Origin: Cymodocea nodosa
Lineage: Eukaryota; Streptophyta; Magnoliopsida; Alismatales; Cymodoceaceae
Direction of reading: 5' to 3'
Assembly: GCA_036874045.1 (NCBI GenBank)
Contig: CM072345.1
Span: 10,898,501-10,962,500 of the forward strand
DNA length: 64,000 bases
Part shown: in pieces, positions 11,700-23,555 of the stretch
Layout of the letters: each line of letters starts with the position of its first letter
How positions within the stretch are numbered: position 1 is the first letter of the stretch
The notes under the pieces: model-generated
Told to the model about the DNA's origin: nothing
Databases searched by the model: none
The model's input: only the letters and a program-made list of their open reading frames with translations
Translations under genes and position numbers: made by a program

Positions 11700-14034
11700 C
11701 CATTGCCGCTCCCACACTATCTCCTGGGCCTTGCCACTATTTTATAGGGCCTTAAGTTTGGATAACAAGAACATCCAAAAACCTTAAGAAATGAATAATC
11801 TGGATCACAATTATACAAAACTAAGAATGAGCTTTGTTTGTCTAATTTGGCAATTGGCATATGATTTATCAAATAAACATCACATTGAAAAGCTTCAAGC
11901 CAAAAATAATATGGAAGATTTGCATGAGTGAGTAAAGTGAACCCAATATCAACGATATGCCTATGCTTCCATTCAGCTGATCCACTTTGTTCATGAGTAT
12001 AGGGGTAGGCAAATCAACGAGGGATTCCTTCTTTTTGAAGATAAGTTTTAAAAGCAAGATATTCTCCTCCATTGTTGGTTTGTAAGGTTTTAATGGAACA
12101 TCCAATTTGTTTCTCTAATTGATTTTTGAAATTAATAAAAACTTGAAAAACCTCAAATTTGGTACTTAATGGAAACAACCATGTAAATTTGGTATGAGCA
12201 TCAATGAATGAAATATAGTAGCGATAACCATTTTTAGATAAGATCGGAATTGGACCCCAAAGATCAAAATAAATGATTTCAAGAGGAGCAACGGTAGAGA
12301 AATTACCATTTGAAAAAGGAATCTTATGAATTTTAACAAGGTAGCATGAATTGCAAAAACTAAGAGCATTATCTTCCATAGAAAGTTTATTAGATAAAAC
12401 CATAGATAAGGCATGTTGATGATAACCCAATCGAGAATGCCAAACATCGAGGGAGGTTTTTACTGCAACAAAAGCTTGATGACATTGTATTCCATGCCGA
12501 TCTAAATGTAGCTAATATGGATCTCCATCAATTAGCCCCTTACACACTACCACCTGAGTTCGACAGTCCTTAATAGAGAAGCTGCAATTGTCAAACTCCA
12601 CATTAAGTAGATTATCATTACAAAAATGATAGATAGATAATAATTTTTCTAAATGGCTAGAACAACAAGAACATTACAGAGAGAAGCATTACCAACATCT
12701 ATATTAATAGAAGAAGCTCCAATGTGTGTTATCGATAGTTGAGCATCATTTTCTACTATTAGCATTTAAGCACCTGTGTAAGGAGTACTTGAACCTAAAT
12801 TGGCAACGTCGTTCATGACATGGTGTGTGACATTAGAGTCAGGGTACCACATAGCATGATTAGGAACAACATCACCACCATAAGGCATATGCAAACCTAG
12901 AGTATTAGCATTAGGATTGGGTTTGGTATGTGCGAAGTTCTCTAGGTCAAGGCATTTGGAGCAATTGATCATCGAGTGACTTGATTTTGCATAAATCTGG
13001 CATTGAAACCTACTATTGTTTGAAGATCTTTGGCCACAACCACCAAAAGATTATCCTTGTCCTTGACCCTTGTGAGGATTATTGTTGTGAGAAGCAAAAT
13101 TGGCCATGGGAGCATTCTAAAGATAACCATTCATTCGAATCTCTTGATTCATCAACGTACCTTCTAAATCAAATAAAGAAATAAAAGAAGCTTGAGTTGT
13201 AATGCTTGTGACCAAAGAGTCAAATTCCTGTCCTAAGCCTCTAAGGATAAAAAGAGAATGTTCCTCATCTGAGATTGGTGAATCAGCAACTATCAAACAA
13301 TCAGCCAAAGAGATGGCACGACCTATGTAATCTATCATGAATAGATTACCTTTCTTAAGAGTTTGCAACTCAAAGTGAAGTTGCAAAAGTTGCACTTAGG
13401 ACTTCGATGTAAGAAAGCATTCGAGAGTGGACCACACACCTCTAGAGGTAGATTGAGTAGCTACTTGTAACAAATAGAGGGAGATAAGGGAGAAAATAAC
13501 TAGCTAACTATTAATTGGTCCTATCGAGTCTACTAAGAAGTAGCGTCAAAATCTTCTAGACATGAGAAGGTGTCATCAACATAACTGAGTTGGTTGTGAC
13601 TTCGAAGAATCACTAAGAAGGAGGCACACTAGATGATATAATTGGTTTTGTCTAGTTTGATGGAAAGAAGTTGGGAAACATTCACTTGCTTAGGAGTAAG
13701 TAAGTGAGCAAGTGTTGTAGAGTAGATACATGACGAGGTAGTTGGAGAAGTCATTGTTGTAGATCCAAGATCGATTGATGACAAGATCGACATTACTTTG
13801 GTACCAAGACAAAAAGAGCAAAGGATCGCAAGGAGACAAAAGGAAGAAAGTTGAAAAGAGTAAGAGAGTAGAATGTTTTGGAAATTTTTTATATTGAAAT
13901 CAATTGGTAGTAATAGAAAATTATAGGCCTATACATAGGCGAAGAAATCATTTTTTAGAATCTTCTCTCGAAAATAAAGAATATTTAATACAAACAAATT
14001 AGAAAATAAATCAAGAATTAACTAATTCTTAACA
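11700..14034 (-). mobile_element. Degenerate Ty1/Copia retrotransposon with 5' LTR, truncated before reverse transcriptase
   Basis: Read on the minus strand from high to low coordinates, it runs in canonical Copia order. A 5' LTR of about 225 bp starts at 14034 with TGTTAAG. A primer-site-like TTGGTACCAAAG follows near 13808. Gag lies at 13395-13117, with LRGLGQEFDSLVTSIT typical of the UBN2 gag family. A zinc-knuckle remnant is near 12990-12945 (CQIYAKSSHSMINC, one Cys lost). The protease active-site region is near 12850 (WYPDSNVTHHV). GAG-pre-integrase and integrase core are at 12447-12014 (FDLWGPIP, FIDAHTKFTWLF, QTNNGGEYL). The integrase tail at about 12010-11730 is in a shifted frame and ends in FGCSCYPNLRPYK. 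Reverse transcriptase, RNase H and the 3' LTR are missing. Stops and frameshifts show it is dead. Confidence 0.92.
13809..14034 (-). repeat. 5' LTR of the Copia element
   Basis: It starts at 14034 (minus strand) with TGTTAAGAATTAG, the usual TG terminus, and ends next to the primer-site-like sequence around 13797-13808. The inner end lacks a clean CA, so that border is approximate. A TATA-like stretch lies near 13930. No second copy was found on the low-coordinate side. Confidence 0.65.
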
Positions 14035-16484
14035 GGATTGACGGGTCACCCAAAAGTACAAAGAAATCAAAATAAATCTCTTGAATTTAGTGTCCATAAT
14101 CTTGATTTATAGCAAACTTCATTTGTTAAGATATTGAGAAAAAATAATCCTCAATTGCCGTTAATTATTCCAATGTTTATCACAATCTGATAATTTTGTT
14201 GTGATATGTAACAACAAATTCCAAAACCAATTCAACGGTTGATTGAACGATGATTTTAAATCTCTTGGCTACTACCAATACAGATTTTACGATCCCTATT
14301 CAACAATTAATGATTATCACCATTTGATTAAATATATTTACGTTTTATCTGCATTTTACCTTTGTCTTGATTGGGTAAGAACACCTTTCACGCACCAAAT
14401 ACGAACTTTCTACGTCGTATTAATGTTGTCTCAGCAATCTCTGAATACAAGTGCACGATGAAATTCCTGAAATGTTAATTAAATAAAAGGAGCAAACGAA
14501 ACAAATGGTTTTCATTCATTGTCTGTACATGTCTTCCTTGTCGATATGCAAAGGAAAGAATTTAGCCCTCGACATCATTGTGTAAAGTTTATGAATGCAT
14601 ACTTATTATATATGAAACTTCTTACACCATGGGAAGGAAGTAAATTTTCAATGTGGTTAGAAATTTCACTTCTGATGGAATAGTCATATTGGGAAGTGTT
14701 GTTACGTACGTACGGGCTAAATGTCGATGGCCTTAAATGGATCACCTCGATCGGTCCAAGCTGTGTGGCACGCACTGACCAGCAGTAAATGTTTACGTTG
14801 TTTCGTGGCCTTCATGGGGAATTAATATAGTCGAGGAAGATAAACGCAATGACTTGTCCCACGTACCCATGAACGCAAGCGAAGCACATAACGCGCGTGG
14901 TCTTCCATGCATGCAAGTCGATCCGAAAGCAATCCGCTTAACTTCGTGGAGATACCGAGGATGAACGATCTCGAGCGATTATGATTCTTGTCCGTGCATT
15001 TCTCGATTCTGGCGATTTGCAAGAACGACTTCCTGGTGGAAACCACCAACCGACCGACTATTATAAATCTAGCATAATTTCTTTTTCCCCAATTTCCCAG
15101 AAAAAGGGGGGAAAAAAAAAAACGGTGGAAGCCAACAGATGGCCCAGCCGATGAGATGGAGATGGGGTGGCTTGCACACGATCATCGCTGGTCAAAAGTC
15201 GAATGCGCGCAGAAAGCAATTCATCCATCATTGGTGGTGCCGGGGGGCTCGGCCTTTGACCGCCACGGACCGTGATCCAAAAAGCCCACTTCCTCCTGCA
15301 CGTAATCTTTCTGCACGTGTGATCGTGAAAGCGCAAGCATTTTGATCCCCCAAGGAACTTCATCCCAGAGGAGGAGGAGGAGGAGGAGGAGGAGGAGGAG
15401 GAGCCTTGACCCTCGCCAAGAAAGAGGAATGAACGTTTGACGGACCTGGAAGAAACAAGCGGAGGCAATACGTGCAGGTGACGTGACTCAAGTTCTAAGG
15501 AAAACCTGCCGGTCCGGTCATCTTCTTTCCTGGCGTGCTCCGGACCCGCAACCGCACCACCATCCGGAGGAGGGAGATGAGTGCCGGGAATAAAAACACC
15601 GACCACAAAAGATGGCGAATGCTTAAGGAAGCTACCTTTTTTTCCTTCTCTCCTTCACGCCTGTGCAAGTTGAATCGGGTTGCCGTCTTTCATCCGGAGT
15701 TCCACGAGCTAAGCTACCTTCTAGACGGATGCCTACGGGTCGTAGATCGAACTGGATATCGAGTTTTGGAACCATGCACTGCCCTCGTCTTGCACTCTTC
15801 CGCATCTTTCTTTCTTTTTTGGGTACGAAAGGGATTTGCTTGACGGTTACTACATATATAATTAAGGTATAAAAATTAGCTTCCTTTTTTTTCAAAAAAG
15901 CTACAACTTCAGTATAAAAAATTATTACAATGTTTTAATAGTTGCCAAAAGTACTATTTACACCCCTGCTCATTCCTACGCTCTCCATCTTCTAGCTTGA
16001 TCTTCCCAAAGCATCGAACCTTGATCATTGTTAACGTGCTCACAAGTCTTTTCCGCCTTACCACCCACTTTTCAACCGAAAACATTGAATGGATAAAGAA
16101 TGTGTTCTACCATTTTTTTTTTTTTTTTTTTTTTGAAAATGTCAATTTAGTTTCAATCTACCTAACTAACTAAACTTTCTAATATAAATTTTAAAACTAA
16201 GAAGATGTCTGAGAGTTGTTTTGTTTTTTTTTTTTTTTCTTTTTTCGAAAAGATAAAAAAAAGAAGAAGACGACGAACTTTTCAATACCTATATATTTTT
16301 ATGAATAAGGGAGACATATAGAATTATAATAATTATCGTAGTATTAAGTTAACGAGTTATGTATGAAATTATGAAAAATGATAATTGAACAAAAGCTAAT
16401 TATTAAGGCTTGTAACTAAGATCAAAGAAAATCAGTTTGAGCCTATACATACTGGGTAATTAATAAAAGTCATATGTTAAAAAG
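14035..16484. other. Gene-free spacer with GC-richer segment and microsatellites
   Basis: 14035-14560 is AT-rich and empty. 14800-15860 is richer in GC and contains several TTGAC cores, at about 15258, 15395 and 15436, which are the core of WRKY-binding W-boxes. ORFs here are long only because of the GAG repeat and chance; none has a domain I recognise. T-runs follow at 16113-16134 and around 16226. Confidence 0.45.
15368..15403. repeat. (GAG)n trinucleotide microsatellite
   Basis: About twelve consecutive GAG/AGG units. On the minus strand it reads as a serine run, but no gene can be supported around it. Confidence 0.9.
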
Positions 16485-17165
16485 CAATGACTAGTGTTAA
16501 AATTATAAGAAGAGAAATCTTAAAAATTACAATAAAACATAGGTCGAGAGTCCTCTCCAAGTCTATATTTGTGCATTTTACTTGTAGACGTGATGACGAA
16601 GGAAATTCAATAAAAATTATCTCGACGATGCTATTTATTAACAATATAGTTTTAATTAATAAAAGTAAGTTAGAAATTAGAGTCATGGAAAGATAGCTTA
16701 GAGTCTAAAAGATTTAAATTGAAGAATAGATCAAAAATTTAATACATGAAATGTAAATTGGTTGAAAATAAAAATAATGATGATTTTATATATTTATATG
16801 GCTATAAAATTTATAAAAGTAAGACTTCTAGAAACCTAAATCTGCAATAAGCAACAATGGTAAAATTACGAAGGATGTGCGAGAAATGTTTTTGGAATGC
16901 TAATGTGATGGGATGATACTTTTAAAATTACAAAAAGTCTACAAAATGTTAAGTTATAAAAAGCAAATATATGAAAAGAGAAAAAGAATAAGATGTCGTT
17001 ACAAGGGATAAGTTAAAAAATAATTTTATTAAGAATAGAATGGAAGTTACGCCAATTGAGAGAATGAATGCATCAATTTAGGAGAAGAGAATTGATTAAT
17101 ATAAAAGAAATTAATGAAAAAATATGTTTATTTTTACAAAATTAAGATGCCTGTGCAAATTCAAA
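16485..17165 (+). mobile_element. Degenerate non-LTR retrotransposon (RTE-like LINE), reverse transcriptase and C-terminal region
   Basis: Translated across several stops and shifts, this matches the C-terminal half of the plant RTE-type LINE protein in order. MTSVKIIRREILKITI at 16487 corresponds to the family's AVTSVRTxGGDTxxFPIT. MLFINNIVLINKSK at about 16629 corresponds to MLFADDIVLIDETR. ESKRFKLK follows at about 16706. RDKLKN and MEVTPIERMN near 17005-17070 correspond to IRDKVGV-PIEEKMR. The catalytic FADD is FINN here, so both active-site aspartates are lost. The 5' part of the element is absent and the 3' end is not clear. Confidence 0.75.
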
Positions 17166-20100
17166 CTTCAATTTTTGTCGCGTGTATGGAAGTGGCGGAA
17201 GACCCTCGTTGCGTTTTTTTTATCGCTTTAGAATTTTAGCACGTACCGATGACGTCTGGGAATCTGGTGTAAGGTTTAAGGTTTTCGCCGTATTCACACG
17301 CCACTCTTCGTTCGAGACCGGGTCTCCCGTCGTACCGGGGACCGGGTGTGGGTGCATGACTTGGACTCGGTCCGTTTACATTGTCGGATGCAATTATTTC
17401 CCAAAAAACGACATATACTGTCCATAATCAATCAAGGATGAGACGTACTTTTATTCAGTTACCTTCATTATTATCATTCAAAGAAAAATGTATGGTTGAG
17501 AGGGATTAATGACTTCAACGTGGTTTCCCCTCCTTTTCGTGTTGTCTTTGCTTCTAACTCTTTCCGCGTATGCATCCCGCGTTATATATAGTCCAAATTG
17601 AGGATCACGTACCACAGATACATCTAGATACGTGTTGACTCGTTCTATAACAGGTAAATCAATATTAATTAAGTTGATTATATATATATATATATATATA
17701 TCGTGTATTTCTTGAACAAAAGATTTCTATCTCAAAAGGAAAAAAGAAAAACCAAGCGGTTTACATAAGAGGCAACTAACCAGCCCATTAATTTTGCGGT
17801 CATTTACAAAATCTTAATATATGGTCATTTCAGATTAACTAAACAAAATCTCTTTTCCCACGATTTATTAAATAAAAGCCGAGAATTCAATGCATGCACA
17901 TACTAAAACATCTACAAAAACGTCTAGAATTCAAACATGCATGCATATACTAGAACATGCATCCATAGGCATCCATATCTAGAACATGCAAATACATCTA
18001 AAATTCAATGATTCCGTAGAAAAGGAGTCAAACATGCATGCATAAATACTAAAACGTAAAGCATTACGAACGTACGTGTCATTTAACTAACGTGAAGAAA
18101 GTATAATACATTACTGTGACGAAACAAAAACCTGCCGGTAAAATATGATTATGCAGTGCTTTGGTTCGTCAGCCAAGCGTCGCACTCTTACCCACGCTTC
18201 TACTACGTGGTATAGAGGCGTGAAAGATCATAACTTCTTGGCTTTAAATATAAATACTAAAAATCCCTGATGTTAATTGTATGATATTCTACATTTTAGA
18301 CAAATTATGTATTTTTCTACAATATTATGAATATTAATGTTATAATGTATGTAGACAAGTACCGCGCAGTATTTTAACTTCTTCCAACTTGTCCTATTTC
18401 ATCAGTGGTTTTTACGATTTGAAGTTCATTGACGACATTCATATAACAGAGTTATTGATACGCGGTTAATACTTGGATCATACAACGGTTATTCCACAAA
18501 ACAAACCGAATCGAACTTACTTTTAATCCTTTAATTTCAAGGTTTAAACATTTTTTATTTTGTTTGTAAATTGTTGAAACTAATCCAGATGATTTTGTGT
18601 GTGATTTACTTCAAATCAAATTAACCAAACTATATCTATTGTTGAAATAGCTTTACATCAATTAACGTGATTAGGATTGAAGTTGAAGTAATATATGATA
18701 AATCCCTTTACCTCTTACGTACTGTTTGATTTTGAAATAAAATATTTCGCATGATATCATAATATATAGGTTCACGTATATTTCTTTATAAAAAATATCT
18801 GTAGAGATAAAAATAAATCACAAATAATTGATAGTATTGAAATAGTCTTACATTAATTAGTGCAGAGACTAAGCCTAAATTAACATCCATTGTCAATTAA
18901 TTTTAAGAAAAAATACATTACTTCCATCACTTGCCACTTATTAGCTCTTAGCCAAGTGTCGTGTTCATACGATCCTTACCCTCTACTTCCCCTTGCTGCC
19001 CAGGATGGACGTTCGATGGACCCTTTGTGAAACCATATATATGGTCCCTTGATGAAGGTCCAACCCCAGTGCCATATATGCTTAAGTTAAGTCAGTTGCA
19101 CCACAATGTTCCTTGTATTCTGATTTTCCATCATTCTTCTTTTGGAACTAGACTGAAGCACGGTAAGTTGGCTTGCCTGGTTACAGTGATCTTCAACACC
19201 TTTAATTAGGCGATGCTTGTCTTCCTCTGGGTGCACCAGTGGTATCTGATAAGGAACTTGTGCTGCAGGATGCCCAGGTGTAATGTGAGAAGGCAGCACA
19301 TTGCTCTGGTCCTAATCCATCAAGAATGCTGAATGCCCCAGGCCGGTGATTATTAACTGTGGTTGGAAATTTCGAAAGTGATCATTCCTAATCGAGGCCG
19401 AAATGGATCTCTCAACCACCAATCGAGGAATCTTAATTCCGTTTATCAATGTCATTCTCATTTTCTCACTAAAAAAAAATCATCATCTTCGTAAAAATAC
19501 TTCCAAGTTTTGGAAAGAGGTGGCAAATCCAATTTTGACGTCATCGCATCCCGTTAATTTGGATAATAAATGGATCACAGTTCAAGTCATAATTTCACTA
19601 TCCACCATATAAATTCTTTTTTTCTGTGGATGTTATAAATCAATATTGCATCTTTAACTTTTTTTTCTTCTTTTTTTTGGGTGCAAAGTGTCTTAATTGC
19701 ATATAGACAAAACTATATGGTTGAAACAGGAAGCATCCGCGAAATTCCGAAAAAATGAACTTCAATGAAAAGGTCTCGATCTGATAGATAAGTTCTAATT
19801 AATGCACTCACAAATGAAATAAAGTAAAACAGGTTTATTTTGTTCAAATACGCGTGAAATATTTCGCACAGGTAAAACAATCTCCCTTAAATGGTTCTTT
19901 ATTTCTTTTGGTGTCATCAGTTATTACTTAAAAGTGATGGTACTGTAGACTTCGTTTTTTATTGTGAGTGCGATCCAAGTATGTAACACTGAAGGAGAGG
20001 GTCATGAAAAAAACCCTAAAGGAGCCTGTTATGGATGGACGGTCTCCCTTATCGTGCTGGCCAACAAGAGCGCTTACCACCCCTTGTTACCATGAGTACA

Positions 20101-21727
20101 GCTCGAGGAGACCACGACCGAGATCTGAGATGGTACAACGTACGAGACCGATGCAAAGACGTCCCTTATCATTCATGGCTTCCAATGGGAGCTCCTTACA
20201 AATGAAGAGCCACTGGTATCACTCTGCACCTAAAAGGTGAGGGAGATCGATCTGAAGAAGCCCCTCCTCATGACTATCGAGCGACAAATTTATGCTTCAC
20301 AAAGTCAAACATGCCTTCTCTGCTATCAGATCTTAACACTTTTTAACAGCAAATAGCTTTTCTCTTTTTCTATTTCTTAATATTCTCCCTTTACGGTTTG
20401 AAAACAGAAGAAAAGGATAGGAAAGTACATGCACGAAGGTAGAGGATAATTGGATGCATTATATTATAAACACTAGATTAATTTGGAATTGAAATGATAA
20501 TAATAGCTGTGGTCTTGGCAGAATATAATACAAGAAGAGGGAAAAGAAAGAAAGCTTGACCATAATATGATTAATAGATGTGTCCGTACATAAGTTTGGC
20601 AATCCACTTCTTTTTCCGAGTCAGTCTTTCCTCCGTTCAATTTCAGTGCGATTACGTGCCCCCTCATCTATTTCTCCGTTCTTTCTTCTTTGACAGAAAA
20701 ATACATGCCAGAGGGAAAACAGCGAAGCGTATCAATTTGTTCACGCCAAATATTAAATTCCCAGTCAAAGGCATACGGATATTTGTTTTCCCCTATTTTA
20801 CATAAAGAAATACACGAGAAATGATACCAATTGAGGATCTCCTCTCATATTGTCTGAATATTTGAATCAAATTTATCATTTGAAACATATCCATGGGATA
20901 CGTGCAATGTTTTACAAGTCAAAGCGAACCATTTTGTTAAATTAACCCAGACCACATCGAATTATTCAAGATCCATTCGGTTCGGTCGTATTTTTCCATA
21001 CTAAATATTCGTGACATTAAAGATGTTTTTAAATCCAATCAAGTTCGGCAATTTCAAGAACATGGAATAAACCATAAAAAAGGGTGTTCGTCTTGTTAAA
21101 CTTACGGACTTCTTTAGACGAAAGATACGGAGCAAAAATAACATGGATGCGCACACACCTTGCCCTGCCCTGCCCTCCGCAAATAATGAAATAAAAAGTT
21201 GCAAAAAAAACCAGAAAGGCGATTGCATAAGAGACTGAATCCATTGAGGCATTGACTCGTGCGCACGTGTTGCTCAATACCGCTGGATTATAAATCGATC
21301 TTGTGGGTACGGAGTTCGGCAGCCAATCCCGGTTTCTCTCCGTTCAAGCACTTTCACTTACCTGCTGCCAGTCTCTTACCGCGTTGGGGTAAATTGCCGG
21401 TAGAGACGGACGAAGAAGAAGAAGATAATCGCCGCGTTTGTGGACTGGAAACGGAAGAAGTAAATATAGAAACGGCCTTGTTGCAGGCCCAGCCGGTTGT
21501 AAGCTTGTCATCTATGGATAGGCGCAAGCAGAGAGATCACGGGCTAGAGGAGACAACAGAATTAACAAGCACCCTGCCAAGAGAAGCAGGGGAGTGGAGA
21601 AGATGATACAAGATAGTAGTCGGCCTTATGTCCGACATGTTAAAGCTGCAAGTGAATCTCCAAAGAAAAAGGAGCAGTTTTAGGTCCACTACTTTGACCA
21701 ACAAATCCCATCATCACAAACGCCCCA
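17166..21727. other. Gene-free spacer upstream of the MATE gene
   Basis: Mostly AT-rich, with an (AT)n run at 17679-17701. 17180-17400 and 19970-20270 are GC-richer islands with open frames but no recognisable domain. The minus-strand peptide at 19299-19087 (PYQIPLVHPEEDKHRLI and flanks) looks protein-like, but I could not place it. From about 21260 the DNA becomes GC-richer towards the MATE promoter. Confidence 0.45.
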
Positions 21728-21768
21728 CCCCCCCCCCCCCCCCCCCCCCCCCCCCCGCTCTCTATAAA
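21728..21768 (+). promoter_or_regulatory. Core promoter of the MATE gene: 29-C run followed by TATA box
   Basis: An unbroken run of 29 C at 21728-21756 is followed, after six bases, by TATAAA at 21763-21768. The ATG is at 21870, about 100 bases further on, which fits a TATA box about 30 bases before a start site near 21795 and a leader of about 75 bases. The start site itself is inferred. Confidence 0.7.
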
Positions 21769-21869
21769 TTGGAACGCTCGATCCCTCATCCCACGCGCAC
21801 ATTGAACCCACGGCCCTCGCTGGCTCCCTCTCGATTGTGTTGACTGAGGACATCATTTGACCAATACCA

Positions 21870-23555
21870 ATGTGTCAGGAGCAGCTCCCCAGCTCCAACA
21901 TCCCCTCATCCTGCAAATGCGAGGAGGAGCAGGATATTCATGGCCATCACCGCCTCAGCACCGGCAACATCAACTCCCCTCTCATCCCAAAGACCCAACC
22001 CGCCTCCACCGCTATTACATCGCCATCCAACCATGACTCCCATCTCGACCCCTTTGACACGCCCCTCGGCTCCTGCAAGGCCAGACTCGAACACCTCTTC
22101 CGAGAAGTCTACGCCCTCCTCTCCCTCGCCCTCCCCATGGTCCTCACCGGTCTCCTCCTCTACTCCCGTTCCATGGTGTCCATGCTCTTCCTCGGCCGCC
22201 TTGGCGAGCTCTCCCTCGCGGGTGGCGCTCTAGCCATCGGCTTCGCCAACATCACCGGCTACTCCGTGCTATCCGGCTTGGCCATGGGCATGGAACCCAT
22301 CTGCAGCCAAGCCTTCGGGGCCAACCGCACCATCCTACTCGGCCTCACCTTGCAACGCACGATTCTCCTCCTCCTCTCCTTCTCTATCCCCATCGCCGCT
22401 CTCTGGCTCAACATGCGCCCCCTTCTCCTCCTCTGCGGTCAAGACGAGTCCATCTCCCTTGCAGCACAGGACTACATTCTCTACTCCCTTCCCGACCTCC
22501 TTCTCCAGTCTTTCCTCCACCCATTACGTATTTACTTGCGCGCCCAATCCATCACCATGCCCCTCACCTACTGCGCCGTGCTCTCTCTCGCCCTCCACCT
22601 CCCCATCAACTACTTGCTCGTCTCCGTGTTCAACTTGGGCATCCGCGGCGTCGCCTTGGCCGGCGTGTGGACCAACTTCAATCTCGTGGTAGCCATACTT
22701 GCGTACGTGTACTTGTCGGGCGTGTACGCCAAGACCGGCGGATTGACGATGACGGCGGAGAGCTTCAAGGGTTGGGCGTCTCTTCTCAACCTTGCGATAC
22801 CGAGCTGCGTTTCGGTATGCTTGGAGTGGTGGTGGTACGAGATCATGATATTGCTGTGTGGGTTGTTGGCGAATCCCAAGGCGACAGTGGCGTCCATGGG
22901 CATTCTGATTCAGGCGACGTCCCTCGTCTACATTTTCCCCTCGTCCCTGAGCTTCGGAGTATCGACACGGGTGGGGAACGAACTAGGAGCCAAAAGAACC
23001 AAGAAGGCAAAGACTGCGGCACTTGTGGGTATCGGCTGCAGCTTCGTCCTGGGTCTCACAGCGCTGACTTTTGCGGTGTCGGTGAGGAAAGTTTGGGCGA
23101 CCATGTTCACGTCGGACCCAGACATCATCCGGCTGACGGCGGTGGCGTTGCCGGTAATCGGCCTGTGCGAGTTGGGAAACTGCCCGCAGACGACGGGGTG
23201 CGGCGTGCTACGAGGGAGCGCAAGGCCCAAGGTAGGGCTCAACGTCAACCTGTCGTCCTTCTACGCGGTGGGGATGCCGGTGGCCGTGTGGCTTGGGTTG
23301 TGGGCCGGGATGGACTTCGTGGGTCTATGGATGGGGCTGCTGGCGGCGCAGGCAACGTGCGTGGTGGCGATGATGGTCGTCATACTTCGCACCGACTGGG
23401 CCCGGCAGGCGGAAAGGGCACAGAAACTCATTGGCAGCGCCACCGCCGGACACGACGATGACATCACCGGCCGGCATCAGCCACCAAAAAGCCAATTCAA
23501 CGAAGAGCGTGGAGGAGAAGAAGCCGTGCTCGTCGAGATAGTAGTGCCATCTTAG
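21870..23555 (+). CDS. MATE efflux transporter, DETOXIFICATION (DTX50-like)
   Basis: An intronless gene of 561 residues; family members are usually 480-580. After a polar N-terminus of about 75 residues there are two MatE repeats, roughly 85-245 and 305-465, predicted to form twelve membrane helices. Signature segments are MEPICSQAFGA (141-151), LEWWWYEI (318-325), VSTRVGNELGA (364-374) and CGVLRGSARP (444-453). These, and the lack of introns, place it in the plant DTX46-DTX51 branch. Family members export organic compounds in exchange for H+ or Na+; Arabidopsis DTX50 has been described as an abscisic acid exporter of the plasma membrane. The transported compound here is inferred only from relatives and gene order. 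Third codon positions are strongly G/C, unlike the neighbouring multi-exon genes. The start is the first ATG after the TATA box. Confidence 0.95.
   Translation: MCQEQLPSSNIPSSCKCEEEQDIHGHHRLSTGNINSPLIPKTQPASTAITSPSNHDSHLDPFDTPLGSCKARLEHLFREVYALLSLALPMVLTGLLLYSRSMVSMLFLGRLGELSLAGGALAIGFANITGYSVLSGLAMGMEPICSQAFGANRTILLGLTLQRTILLLLSFSIPIAALWLNMRPLLLLCGQDESISLAAQDYILYSLPDLLLQSFLHPLRIYLRAQSITMPLTYCAVLSLALHLPINYLLVSVFNLGIRGVALAGVWTNFNLVVAILAYVYLSGVYAKTGGLTMTAESFKGWASLLNLAIPSCVSVCLEWWWYEIMILLCGLLANPKATVASMGILIQATSLVYIFPSSLSFGVSTRVGNELGAKRTKKAKTAALVGIGCSFVLGLTALTFAVSVRKVWATMFTSDPDIIRLTAVALPVIGLCELGNCPQTTGCGVLRGSARPKVGLNVNLSSFYAVGMPVAVWLGLWAGMDFVGLWMGLLAAQATCVVAMMVVILRTDWARQAERAQKLIGSATAGHDDDITGRHQPPKSQFNEERGGEEAVLVEIVVPS

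Noticed and set aside
15061..15606. 181-codon minus-strand ORF with a serine run
   Set aside because: The frame is long because of the GAG microsatellite at 15368-15403; it has no domain, no plausible start context and no intron signals.
19968..20240. 90-codon basic ORF in a GC-richer patch
   Set aside because: No domain recognised; all three frames are similarly open in parts, as expected by chance in such DNA.
22667..23461. 264-codon ORF inside the MATE gene in another frame
   Set aside because: It is a shadow frame caused by the high GC of the true coding frame and has no recognisable domain.
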